This document shows positions 11,745 through 22,227 of a stretch of 64,000 bases of DNA, piece by piece. The first letter of the stretch is position 1. Each line of letters begins with the position of its first letter. The notes beneath the pieces were generated by a model. That model did not search any database and was not told the DNA's origin. It saw nothing but the letters and a program-made list of their open reading frames with translations. The position numbers and the translations under genes are program-made. The DNA is from Armigeres subalbatus (Eukaryota > Arthropoda > Insecta > Diptera > Culicidae): assembly GCF_024139115.2 (NCBI RefSeq), contig NC_085141.1, forward strand, positions 399,306,042 through 399,370,041. Direction: 5' to 3'.

Positions 11745-12050
11745 ACATTGGCTGATCTTGAAAAAGGGATCGTTGGTTTGAATAGGCTTATTCCGGGCAA
11801 ACGTCATTTGCTAAAGAAGGAAAAACATCCACCGATGCTTTATCCCGGGCAAACGCCCATTTTTAAAGAAGGGATCACACTCACCATTGCCTTATTCCAG
11901 GCAAATGCAATCACATCCACCATTCAGAAAGAAACACATTAATCTTTGCTTTTCACTGGGCAAGCCATGATTCCGATGAAGGGTAACAATTATCATTGCT
12001 ATATACCCAGCAAATGCATGCTTTCTATGAAAGATTTTTCTGATGCTGTT
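11745..12050. repeat. Diverged ~60-70-bp tandem repeats
   Basis: Four or five imperfect units containing tt(a/c)tcccgggcaaacg, aaagaagg and (a/g)tccaccat are readable from 11745 to about 12050, with increasing divergence to the right. No coding content is evident. Confidence 0.55.
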
Positions 12051-12483
12051 CATAATTATTCCAAATGCCCTTCATGTCGAATGACCTCAAGCCAAATAGT
12101 GTTATGTTAATGGCCTGCTTCATTCAGAGATATGTCATTTTCAGGAAATGACATATTCTGGAATATATGTATCGGTAAGAATCATTTTTGGGAAATATCA
12201 TTTTCGTTGAAGTCATTTTTGAAGGAATGTTATTACCGGAAAAATGTTATGTTCGAGGATTTGCTGTTTTTGAGAAATTCGGGCAATTTGTTTTTGGAGC
12301 ATTGTACAATGTGAAAGAACCTCGAATGAACTAAATAGGAGGGATTTTGAATTAAGTCGTTTTCCAAACAATATGCAACCCCAATAACCTCCCGCATTTC
12401 AAAAGTTTCTCCCGGCCTCTCTATAATAGTTTTGGGCAGAGAATACGTGTTTACAAATTTGGTTTGAATTGACCCAGGGGCCG

Positions 12484-12650
12484 AACACATATTACGTAAG
12501 CACTTATGGGGGGAGGGGGGTGTCTGTCAATATCTTACGCGCCATATAAATAAAAATATTTTGTTTGGAAAAAATCTTACATGGGGTGAGAAGGGTCGAA
12601 AAACCTAGAAAAATTGCTTACATAATAAGTGTACGGCCCCCATGCGGTAA
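12484..12650. mobile_element. MITE with TTACGTAA-type end
   Basis: The left end acacatattacgtaagcac followed by a G-rich block, and a right half with cttacataataagtgtacgg and a C-rich block, form a poor inverted repeat. The same design (attacgtaac ends, G-run and C-run inside, tatggatcgtcaca core) recurs at 21243-21545 and 44985-45150. This copy is the most diverged. Confidence 0.45.
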
Positions 12651-12719
12651 AAGGTATACAAAACTGTTTGTTTAATAAATATACCCTATCTCTTATTCAT
12701 TTATAACACTCCTATCCAG

Positions 12720-14905
12720 TCTTATATAGTTATCCTTAGGCAGAGAATATGGGTTCCAAATTTGGTGAAAATCGGTAAATTGGTTCAGAAGTTATGCTGA
12801 ATTGATCGATAATTGGTAGAAATCAGCCAAGGGGTTGAAAAGGTACACTGAGTTGTTCAATAACTTAGCGATACCCTCCGCCCACACCCTCACCCTTTTT
12901 CCATAAAGCATCCCCAACCTCCCTATCGTCATCTCCTAAAGATAAAGAATATGTGTTCCAAATTTGGTAGAAATCGGCCAAGGGGTTCAAAAGGTACACT
13001 GAGTTGATCAATAGCTTAGCAATACCCCTCCCCCCCACACCCTCCCCCTTTTCCAAAGAGCATCCCTAACCCCCCTATCGTCATCTCCTAAAGATAAAGA
13101 ATGTGTGTTCCCAATTTGGTAGAAATCGGTCAAGGGGTTCAAAAGGTACACTGAGTTGATCAATAACTTAGCAATACCCCCCCGCCTTTTCCAAAGAGCA
13201 TCCCCCTATCGTCATCTCCTAAAGGTAAAGAATGTGTGTTCCAAATTTGGTAGAAATCGGCCAAGGGGTTCAAAAGGTACACTGAGTTGATCAATAACTT
13301 AGCGATACCTCTTCTCACACACCCTCCCCTTTTTTTCCAAAAGGCATCCGTAACCCCCCTATCGTCATCTACTAAAGATAAAAAATGTGTGTTCCAAATT
13401 TGGTAGAAATCGGCCAAGGGGTTCAAAAGGTACACTGATCTGATCAATAACTTAGCAATACCCCTCCCCCTGTTTCCAAATAGCATCCCTAACCCCCTTA
13501 TCGTCGTCTCCTTAAGATGAAGAATGTGTGTTCCAAATTTGATAGAAATCGGCCAAGGGGTTCAAAGGTACACTGAGTTGATCAAAACTTAGCGATACCC
13601 TTCTCACACACCTCCCTTTTTCCAAAAGGCATCCTTAACCCCCCTATCGTCATCTCCTAAAGATAAAAAATGTGTGTTCCAAATTTGGTAGAAATCGGCT
13701 AAGGGGTTCAAAAGGTACACTGATCTGATCAATAACTTAGCGATACCCCTCCCCACAACCTCCCCTTTTTCCAATAGCATCCCTAACCCCCTTATCGTCG
13801 TCTCCTTAAGATGAAGAATGTGTGTTCAAAATTTGATAGAAATCGGCCAAGGGGTTCAAAAAGTACACTGATCTGATCAATAACTTAGCAATACCCCTCC
13901 CCCAAAACCCTCCCCCTGTTTCCAAATAGCATCCCTAACCCCCTTATCGTCGTCTCCTTAAGATGAAGAATGTGTGTTCCAAATTTGGTAGAAATCGGCC
14001 AAGGGGTTCAAAAGGTACACTGAGTTGAACAATAACTTAGCAATACCCCTCCCCCCACACCCTCCCCCTTTTCCAAAGAGCATCCCCCTATCGTCATCTC
14101 CTAAAGATAGAGAATGTGTGTTCCAAATTTGGTAGAAATCGGCCAAGTCAAAGGGTACACTGAGTTGATCAATAACTTAGCAATACCCTCCCCACACCTC
14201 CCCTGTTTCCAAATAGCATCCCTAACCTTCCTATCGTCGTCTCCTTAAGATGAAGAATGTGTGTTCCAAATTTGGTAGAAATCGGCCAAGGGGTTCAGGA
14301 GGGAAACTGAGTTGATCAATAACTAAGCAATACCCCTCCCCCCACCCTCCCCCTTTTCCAAATAGCATCCCTAACCCCTCTATCGTCGTCTCCTTTAGAT
14401 GAAGAATGTGTGTTCCAAATTTGGTAGAAATCGGCCAACGGGTTCAAAAGGTAAACTGAGTTGATCAATAACTTAGCAATACCCCCCCCACACCCTCCCC
14501 CTGTTTCCAAATAGCATCCCTAACCCCCCTATCGTCGTCTCCTTAAGATGAAGAATGTGTGTTCCAAATTTGGTAGAAATCGGCCAAGGGGCTCAAAAGG
14601 TACACTGAGTTGATCAATAACTTAGCAATACCCCTCCCCCCACACCCTCCCCCTGTTTCCAAATAGCATCCCTAATCCCCCTATCGTCGTCTCCTTAAGA
14701 TGAAGAATGTGTGTTCCAAATTTGGTAGAAATCGGCCAAGGGGTTCAAAAGGTACACTGAGTTGATCAATAACTTAGCAATACCCCTCCCCCCACACCCT
14801 CCCCCTGTTTCAAAATAGCATCCCTAACCCCCCTATCGTCGTCTCCTTAAGATGAAGAATGTGTGTTCCAAATTTGGTTGAAATCGGTCAATGGGTTCAG
14901 AAGTT
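12720..14905. repeat. ~150-bp tandem array, about 15 units
   Basis: The unit is about 149-152 bp, measured between successive ttccaaatttgg sites (14413, 14562, 14714, 14866). Each unit holds ttccaaatttggtagaaatc, ggccaaggggttcaaaaggt, gatcaataacttagcaatac, a C-rich block, and ccctatcgtc. Units at the left and right edges are diverged (12750 and 14866) and flank more uniform ones, as expected for unequal exchange. Minus-strand frames show a repeated peptide with LLNPLADFYQIWNTHS; it is an array by-product, broken in many units by length changes. Confidence 0.93.
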
Positions 14906-14963
14906 ATGCTGGAACATACATACAAACATACATACAAACATACAAACATTGAGTTTTATATAT

Positions 14964-15115
14964 ATGGATGGATGGATGGATGGATTTCTTTATTTCGCGG
15001 GACATTGTCTTGAAATAAGTGAAACGCGGAGCATTTCGCGGGACTCTTTTCAGCGCGGGACAAATGGTGAAAATGCGGGACTGTCCCGCGAAACGCGGGA
15101 CGTCTGGTCACCTTA
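14964..15115. repeat. (GGAT)n tract and CGCGGGAC repeat
   Basis: Five to six ggat units (14964-14986) are followed by repeated gcgggac/tcgcggga words ending in acgcgggacgtctggtcacc. The last block resembles 2886-2925 in opposite orientation. A dispersed repeat fragment with no coding content. Confidence 0.65.
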
Positions 15116-16280
15116 CGCAAAGGTGTTGCACAATCGGGTTGTACGCAAAGATGTACGTAGGACTACGTAGCTGGATGGCTGTACGTGATGGAGTACCAGA
15201 ACGGACCCTGCGTTGCTTAAGGGTTAGCACTTTAGCAGTAAATGTAACCGCAGAGGAAACTGGACACACATGATCCCCGGGGACAATTTTTTTTCTCCAC
15301 TAAAGGAATCATTTCTTGTATTATTGTATTATTGTACCCATTAGTGGTTCAAGCAGTTTTTGGCAGTTGGTAGTCGATTTTTGGAAAATATTCTCTTTTG
15401 TGGATTAACTAATACCTCCAATATTTGTATCCGTACCCTATCCAAGCGACTGGGTCTGTTGATGTTGATGTTAGTGATTGGAAACGCGCATTATTGAAAA
15501 TAATTGTTTTTAACAAACACCAGATATCTGCACCATAAACGATTAACAAAGGGGCAGTGGACTTACGAGATACAAGAAAGCTGCTCTCGTGCGCTCGAGC
15601 CAATTTGTTCGAGATTCCATGGAAAGCGGTCCCATCGCATCGAAGAGCGGTTCCAGTCCCAGCTGCGGCATCGGTGGTGGTCGTCGGCGTACTGCAGAAA
15701 ATTTATTTCCACCGTTGGCCTCAAGGATTCCGTCTGCTGCAGTTTAATGGTTCAATTTTCTCGTGAGTTCCGGACTGATGGTTGGCTGCTGTTGAAGTAG
15801 TGTTTGGCAGACGTAAATCATCAGATCAGAAGTAAATCGGTTCTTATCGGGGCCATTTTTACATAAGAAGGAGGGAGAGTGAGAGTAATTCTGACAGGAA
15901 AAATCATTGGATAATCACAATCGAAGTGGACACAATGAAGGCGCTTTCTATTATTTGTGCCACCATTTCATACAGAAGAAGTTCCCAGGGGCTCGAGAAT
16001 GTTACCCACCCGAAAACATCCTGCACCGGACCGAGAAACGAACTCGCCTTCTCCGGATTGGCAATCCTACGCCTTTGCTCGCAAGGCTAACATAAGACCC
16101 CAGTGACTGATGTTAGCGACTGAAAAAAAAAAATTGGAATTTAATTGGTCGTTCTGACAATAACATCTTTACCAATGCAGCGGTAACTCATCAAGTTGTC
16201 GTTGGCGTCAGCCGAACTCTGGAGAAATTTTCTCACAAAGATTCTCACGCATTACTGACTTGATACTTGATGGGCTACAG
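15116..16280. other. Mixed-composition DNA, one possible exon
   Basis: No complete gene is seen. The G+C-richer block 15540-15730 contains a possible minus-strand exon (listed separately). The 99- and 70-codon plus-strand frames over the same block have no recognised domain. Confidence 0.4.
15567..15691 (-). other. Possible internal exon, 125 nt, unassigned
   Basis: On the minus strand a tttctgcag acceptor-like site (15692 and up) and a ctc/gtaagt donor-like site (15561-15566) bracket 125 nt open in all three frames. One frame contains EPLFDAMGPLSMESRTNWLE, which looks protein-like, but I know no family for it and found no partner exon in matching phase. Open reading over 125 nt is not rare by chance. 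Confidence 0.2.
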
Positions 16281-16289
16281 CTCTTCGAT

Positions 16290-16465
16290 GAACCTACGCC
16301 GAATGGAGTATCCTTCTCCACTGGACTCGATCCTGGGCCAATCGCTTCCAGTCGCCCTGAATGTTGAGCGCCCTCAGGTTCTCTTCAACTGCAAAAGCCA
16401 TCGTGTACGCGACCTTCCGGAATACGAAAAACGTGTCCAGCCCACCGTAGTCTGCCGTAGTCCCG
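16290..16465 (-). pseudogene. LINE reverse-transcriptase C-terminal fragment
   Basis: Read on the minus strand, this gives a tail of the kind found after the reverse transcriptase of RTE-like LINEs: RWAGHV, then after an internal loss LRALNIQGDWKRLAQDRVQW and RRILHSA before a stop near 16290. The Arg/Gly-rich stretch usually found between these parts is missing, and both ends run into unrelated AT-rich DNA. An old, truncated fragment. Confidence 0.6.
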
Positions 16466-17817
16466 CGCATTATTGAAAACAAATTTCAATTACAAACAAT
16501 GGAAAAGCTGGAAAATGTTCTGATTTTCAATGAATTTACAGAATCACACACGAATTAAGAATACCAAATGTTTGAAAATTTGTCTTTTCTAGCCAATTAA
16601 AATTTTACTTTTTCACTTAGCCATTGCAATTCAATAAACTAGGCCTATAAACAATGTCCGATTAATTCTTTATTAATGAGTCTTTCCAAACATCTACAGC
16701 CAAATGTGTGAATCTAGTGAAAAAAAATCATTTTCCACTTCTGAATAGCTACGGACGCTAACTAAAGTTTGATTAAATGACTGAATTTTCTATCGCAATC
16801 ATCGCCGAAGACCATCACCGCTACCGACGCTTTGATCGCCAATGAGTTTTCAGTCGCTTTGTAGAAAATTAATCTCAAATCAACTCTCTTCCGTTGCAAT
16901 TTGTGTTCCTGACCGATTTACGCTTGATGCGCCAGAGTGCCTGTCTTGTCGTGTTCAGTGAGCAGATAGTTCGCGCAGACCGATTTTGTTGTTCTGTGCA
17001 GTCGAAATGAAAACCAATCAGTGGCCAGGGTTCGCAGAAATCGCTCTCAATAGATAACGAACAACGATAAAAGAGCGGCAAAAACTGTTCCGAATCATAA
17101 CAAGCCATAATAACAAATTTATCAAACTTGTAAACAAGTGCGATAAAACAGAATCGGATAGGCAGCCCTTACAGAAAAATGGTGATTCTCGCTTTGTTTT
17201 TGCTCCTTTCGTGTTGGTTACTGCACAGCTGTGTAGAACAAGTTGAAATGCATCATCAGAGCCAGTGATCCCCGCATTTGGAGCTTTCTAAAAAAAAATT
17301 ATCATGGGGTATAGCCTCCCGAATCAGTTCTCTATCATGACAGCTTGCGAAAAAAGTCTCTCGCGGTATGCTACATATCGTATATGTATACAGAGATGAT
17401 AAGTGAGAGACTTGTTCTTTCTCTTTAGGATTCAATCCCTGTCAGTGGCTGTTATGTCGTGATTCTGTGCGGTCGAAATGAAAATCAATCAGTGCTGTTC
17501 TGTCGTGTTTCTTCTCAGTAAGCAGATAGTTCGCGCGGTCTGGTGAGTAAATAATTGGTGCGCGATCGGACGTGTTTTAGGGCGGACGCAAAACATTCAT
17601 GAAATGTGTTTCTGTTTTTAACGTTCAGTGAAAACTCAAAATTGAAAATAACGCTCCCTCTTTTTGAGTTCTGATTCAATTTACCCCGTTTTAAGCGCAA
17701 AAACAGATAATTGAAGGCAGATCAGATGATTAGACAGATCATACTTTTTCGGAGGATGGAAAGTATAAAATATATTGAAATTTTCAACTGCCTAAGACGA
17801 GTTTAGTACTTTCCATT
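16466..17817. other. Non-coding DNA with a duplicated motif
   Basis: No gene is supported. The segments near 16935-17010 and 17440-17545 share gcagatagttcgcgc (16962-16976 and 17522-17536) and cggtcgaaatgaaaa/tcaatcag words, so they are two diverged copies of one repeat, possibly the 5' leader of a retroelement. Nothing else is recognised. Confidence 0.45.
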
Positions 17818-17920
17818 TAATTAATTACCACTTTAGGTTACTTATACCCAGAATATGAGCAATCAACTTTGATTGCACCGATTTTTTTATATTAAATCTG
17901 ATTTGCATTTTGCTTAATTT
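17818..17920. repeat. ~100-bp direct repeat, left copy
   Basis: Starts taattaattaccactttagg and continues through ttacttatacccagaatatg and caatcaactttgattgcac. A second copy in the same orientation is at 25220-25320. The pair brackets the LINE nest. It could be a dispersed repeat present twice or a duplicated flank. Confidence 0.75.
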
Positions 17921-17944
17921 TGCGAAATGGTGAGTTGACATCCG

Positions 17945-20298
17945 GGAAGGGGCGCTTAACATAGCTCTGGTCCTCACAAGTTCCAATACTCACGCTTCCA
18001 CGGGTCTTCCGATGACAATTGACCGCCAGCTAAGGGTTGCGTACTTAACTGGTAGTGCAGCCTGGGCACTGTTGTCCTTCTGACATCAGCTAGAGTGAGA
18101 GGGTGCGTCATGTGGGGTCTGTCTAGGATGTGGTGGGGTTCGACAGTGGGCTCTGTTGAACTTTCTGTTGAACTTCTATAAAAAGCTGCATGTGTCCCCA
18201 AGCAGGCCCTATCAAAGCGAACGTGTGCCGCTCAAAGCGCACTAGCCTAGTCCTGATATTGGGTGGGACTTTAAACAAATTTGACCCGACTGATCGCGCG
18301 TCTGTCCACCAAGGAGGTGCGGCTCCAACAGCGTCTGTTCTGGCATCCAGCGGCTGAGTATGAAATGCTATTCCCCGGAAGCTATACCTAAGATGGCAGC
18401 CCCATCCCGGTGGATAGGGAACCTTGGGCTAACAACCTACTGTTCCCGAAACATCAATTTGTTCGAGAATCCGATAATGAAAGAATACGGACTGATTTTA
18501 CGACGACGACTCTTAGCGCGAAACAACGGACACGAATAGGAACATGGAACGTTTTAACCCTAACCCAGCAGGGTAAATTGGCACAACTTGCCAATGAGGC
18601 ACGTCGCATGAAGCTTGAGATCCTGGGACTGAGTGAAGTCCGTTGGTCAAACTTTGGAGAACACAGAACGCCGTCGGGACAAGTTCTGCTATACTCTGGT
18701 TTACGAGGTGAACACGCTCCCCGGCATCGCGGAGTTGGCTTCCTACTAAGCGCTCAGACACACTTTGCGCTTATGAAGTGGGAACCTATAAGTGAAAGGA
18801 TAATCGTTGCCAGATTTAGAACACGGGTCCGAAACCTTACTATAATCCAATGTTATGCGCCAACCGATACTGCCGTTCAGCAAGACAAAGAGAACTTCTT
18901 CAGCCAACTCAATGCCGTCGTAGATAGAATTCCAAAGGGTGATATCAAGATCTGTTTGGGCGACTTCAATGCGAAGATCGGATCCGACAACTCGAACCAT
19001 GAGCGCATTATGGGACGCCATGGTCTCGGAGAAATTAGCGAAAACGCAGAGCTGTTCGCAGAATTTTGTGGTAATAACGACATATTGATCGGGGGATCGC
19101 TCTTCCCTCGTCGACCAGTTCACAAAGTCACGTGGGTCTCCTGTGACGGCTTTACAGAAAATCAAATCGACCACATCTGCATCAGCCGAAAATGGAAACG
19201 GAGCCTTCTTGATGTACGGAATAAACGTAGTGCCGATATCGTGTCTGATCATCACCTCCTCATCGGCGAAATACGCCTGCGCATTGCGCGGATTCGTCGG
19301 CAGGAGGAAAGAGTTGGACGACGATTCAACACACGCCGACTGGAAGATGCCACGGTGAAACGGTCCTTCGTTGAAGAACTGGAGACGCGTGCTGCAGATA
19401 TCCCGGAAGGTGGCAGCGTGGAATACCAATGGACCGCCATCAAGAACGCCTTCATCGCCACCAGCGAGAACAACCTGGGCGAACTACGGACCCAGAGAAA
19501 ACAATGGATCACCGATGAGACCTGGAGGATGATAGAGGAGCGAAGAGAAGCCAAAGCCGCGATAGAGCGATCGAAAATCAGAGGAGCCAAAGTCTTAGCC
19601 CGTCAACGATACGCGGCTCTTGAGAAGGAAGTAAAACGCTCATGTCGACGGGACAAGCGAGCGTGGGCAGACTCTCTGGCCGACGAAGGTGAGAGACCCG
19701 CCGCAACCGGGGACATTCGCCTCCTCTACGATATCTCACGACGCTTAAGCGGGACGAAGATGAATGCAACGATGCCTGTGAAAGACGCGAATAATCATTT
19801 ATTGACCGACCCAACTGACCAGCTGAAACGCTGGTTCAAGCACTTCGAACAACTTTTTCAAGTGCCAGCCAGGACATCACCACCTCGACATAATCTGCCT
19901 AGGATCCGACGTATAACGCGCGTCAATACCGAAGCTCCATCACTGCTAGAGATTCAAACAACCATCCAAAGCATGAAATCGAATAAAGCCCCAGGGGTCG
20001 ACCGCATATCAGCCGAGATGCTCAAAGCTGACCCCATGACATCCGCTCAACTTCTGCATCGTTTATTTCGTAATATCTGGGACACCGCAACTTTCCCGGT
20101 CGACTGGATGCAAGGTATCTTATTGAAGGTGCCCAAAAAGGGTGACCTGACTGTATGCAATAACTGGCGAGGCATTATGTTGCTATGTGCCGTTCTCAAA
20201 ATTATCCTGAGGTTCTCAAAATTATCCTAGCCCGGATTCAGGAGAAGATCGATGCGACTCTCCGGCGGCAGCAAGCCGGATTCCGTCCCGGAAGATCC
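17945..20298 (+). mobile_element. RTE LINE, lineage 1, 3'-truncated by another LINE
   Basis: A plus-strand element with a leader of about 450 bp and one long frame (18410-20230) encoding an apurinic-type endonuclease and the beginning of a reverse transcriptase. It stops at 20298, where the 3' end of a minus-strand LINE begins. The leader block 18110-18245 (gtggtggggttcgacagtgg, then cttctataaaaagctgcatg) is shared with the other RTE copies in this window. I could not find the missing 3' half on the other side of the inserted LINE. Confidence 0.85.
18410..20230 (+). pseudogene. RTE endonuclease / partial reverse transcriptase
   Basis: About 606 codons. The endonuclease comes first: GTWNVLTLT near residue 44, the glutamate in LSEVRW near 76, CYAPTD near 147, GDFNAKIG near 184 and SDHHLLIGEI near 278. 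This is the usual set of the LINE apurinic-like endonuclease. A basic linker follows, then the start of the reverse transcriptase with SNKAPGVDRISAEML and WRGIMLLCAVLKII. The frame then breaks: a 20-bp tandem duplication (gttctcaaaattatcctgag, 20192-20211 and again from 20212) shifts it, and the next family residues (QQAGFRPGRS) continue in another frame to 20298. Catalytic motif A and the YXDD-type motif are absent. No ATG precedes the endonuclease at a convincing place; the start is uncertain. Confidence 0.88.
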
Positions 20299-20312
20299 TT
20301 ATTTATTTATCA

Positions 20313-20908
20313 TCAGACTAAGGCCGGAGTGGCCTGTGCTGCACATAAAAGACTTCTCCATTCAGCTCGGTCCATGGCTGCACTTCGCCAACCACGCAGT
20401 CTGCGGAGGGTCCGCAAGTCGTCCTCCACCTGATCGATCCACCTTGCCCGCTGTGCACCTCGCCTTCTTGTTCCCGTCAGATCGTTGTCGAGAACCATTT
20501 TCACCGGATTACTGTCCGACATTCTGGCTACGTGCCCGGCTCACCGCAATCTTCCGATTTTCGCGGTGTGTGAACGATGGATGGTTCTCCCAACAGCTGA
20601 TGCAACTCGTGGTTCATTCGCCTCCTCCACGTACCGTCCGCCATCTGCACCCCACCAGAGATGGTACGCAACACTTTCCTTTCGAAAACTCCCAGTGCGC
20701 GTTGGTCCTCCACGAGCATCGTCCAGGTCTCGTGTCCGTAGAGAACAACCGGTCTTATAAGCGTTTTGTAGATAGTCAGTTTGGTACGGCGGCGAACTCT
20801 ATTCGATCGGAGCGTCTTGCGGAGTCCAAAGTACGTACGATTTCCAGCCACTATGCGCCTCCGAATTTCTCTGCTGGTATCGTTATCGGCGGTCACCAGT
20901 GAGCCCAA
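20313..20908 (-). pseudogene. RTE LINE C-terminal domain (lineage 2)
   Basis: This is the protein part that follows the reverse transcriptase core. It reads LGSLVTADNDTSREIRRRI, then LYGHETWTMLVEDQRALGVF and RRRMNHELHQLL in the frame 20908-20528, then shifts frame near 20530-20545 and continues with MVLDNDLTGTRRRGAQRARW and DQVEDDLRTLRRLRGWRS to a stop at 20313. The order is that of RTE-clade LINE proteins. It was contiguous with the frame ending at 22227 before the TA element split it (VVEEFV on one side, YLGSLV on the other). Confidence 0.85.
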
Positions 20909-20911
20909 GTA

Positions 20912-22227
20912 GAGTAGAGTGGGGCAAGAGTACGCACTTAGTTTTCAATCGATCATGTGGCCCTTATGTAGCAAGCTTCTGCATATCAAATCAGTGTCGA
21001 TGATTCATATACTCTTCCTTTATGTTAACCAGTGGAAAAAATATTGAAATTATTGAGATTCGTTTTAGTAGAAACCTTTTTGCAAGACAAGTGAAAAACG
21101 CACTCTTACCCCACCGGTGGGGTAAAAGTGCGCATCGGGTGGGGTAAGAGTACGCATTTATCCAATCATGTGCTTTAAGTATATATTAACACAAATAAGA
21201 GTTAATAACATTTAATTGATGCTTAATGAGCATATATTAGGGAATGTTTAAAGATTACGTAACTCTTAAAGGGGGAGGGGGTCCTAAAAATGTGCACTTT
21301 CATACGAAAAACCATTGTTTTTTATATATACAAGAAACTACAGAGGTAAAAATATATATCAGGTTTTGCGTGGCGTATACAAAGGAATTCTCCTTAAATA
21401 AAGTCCACCAATCACGTAACGTAAAATTTGGCTATTTCATTACCCCTCCTCCCCTATCTTACACTATTTGTATGAATCCTCTAAAAATTATATGGATCGT
21501 CACACATCTCGCAACCCCTCCCAGCTAAACGTTGCGTAATTTATGAATGTTTCTTTTGATTAAATGAAATTATCATTTAGATGAAATTGTGTTTTCGTAC
21601 TATGTTTAGGTGTACAACAAGTCCTAATACAATTTCATTATTTCGCTTCAGTGCTTTGTTCGCTAAGTCGTTTCTAACACCGAATTACTTCAACTTATCC
21701 TAAAAACTTGTGATAATTTTGAATTCTGTCCCTTTTTTCTTAGTTGTGGATCTTTACGCTTTGGAAGAAGTCTTATTTCGGCCGGAGATACGGGTTTGAC
21801 ATCATAACTTGAAGATTCATATGCGTACTCTTGCCCCACCGGTTCCTGCGTACTTTTACCCCACAGTCCCAAAAATTATTCAAGTAATGTTTTGACTTCT
21901 TGGAAAACCAACCGGATTGGTGTTCTGTACCATAAAGTACTCTATGCAATAGGTTATCGAAATGGTATAATGTTCACCTGATTGAACGTATATATGGTAA
22001 TGAAATACTAGTTGCGGAAATCCAATTATTTTTAGCAAAATGACCAAAAAGTTATCTAACTCCATATCTCCCTTGTTGTTTATTCAAATCGTTTACAATT
22101 ACACACGATAATAGTCGGCCAGAATACCTGTCAAACTGATGCAGTGCTGCTAGTTTATCTTTTTTTATTACTTCAAAAAATCAAAAACGTACTCTTACCC
22201 CACGCGCACTCTTGCCCCACTCTACTC
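20912..22227. mobile_element. 1316-bp TA-flanked inverted-repeat element
   Basis: The ends are GAGTAGAGTGGGGCAAGAGT and its reverse complement, both flanked by TA (20910-20911 and 22228-22229); removing it and one TA restores the neighbouring LINE reading. This TA duplication is typical of Tc1/mariner-type movement. An 18-bp-scale motif GTGGGG(C/T)AA(A/G)AGT(A/G)CGCA occurs about eight times in both orientations: at both ends, around 21098-21155, and around 21825-21865. No transposase frame is present. A TTACGTAAC-type MITE is nested at about 21243-21545. Confidence 0.85.
21243..21545. mobile_element. ~300-bp MITE with TTACGTAAC ends
   Basis: The left part reads gattacgtaactctt with a G-rich block, the right part aacgttgcgtaatttatg with a C-rich block. 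An inner pair (cacgtaacgtaaaatttgg) and atatggatcgtcacac are also present. The same composition and order occur at 44985-45150. Nested in the TA-flanked element, therefore younger than it or carried by it. Confidence 0.55.

Larger units (their letters stand above)
11600..14963. repeat. Composite satellite-bearing dispersed element
   Basis: It begins ctagctttatgtacccggc/cttgctcgg and ends with a degenerate unit of its own array, then (catacaaa)n and gagttttatatatatgg. Short insect repeats with an acccggc-ttgctcgg head and an aaatcgg-rich, acatacaaaca, tatata tail are common, and this looks like a very expanded example. Between head and tail are two tandem arrays (11745-12050 and 12720-14905) and a nested MITE. 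The superfamily is not identified; that the head and tail belong to one element is inference. Confidence 0.5.

Noticed and set aside
12865..14510. Repeated peptide with LLNPLADFYQIWNTHS on minus
   Set aside because: One translation of a ~150-bp non-coding array; units differ in length and break the frame.
12720..14905. Possible CRISPR-like repeat/spacer array
   Set aside because: Units are contiguous and similar along their whole ~150 bp with no unique spacers; a eukaryotic satellite.
18746..20902. Other-strand frames over the LINE coding regions (e.g. 18746-19429 minus, 20252-20902 plus)
   Set aside because: Shadows of the endonuclease/reverse-transcriptase frames.
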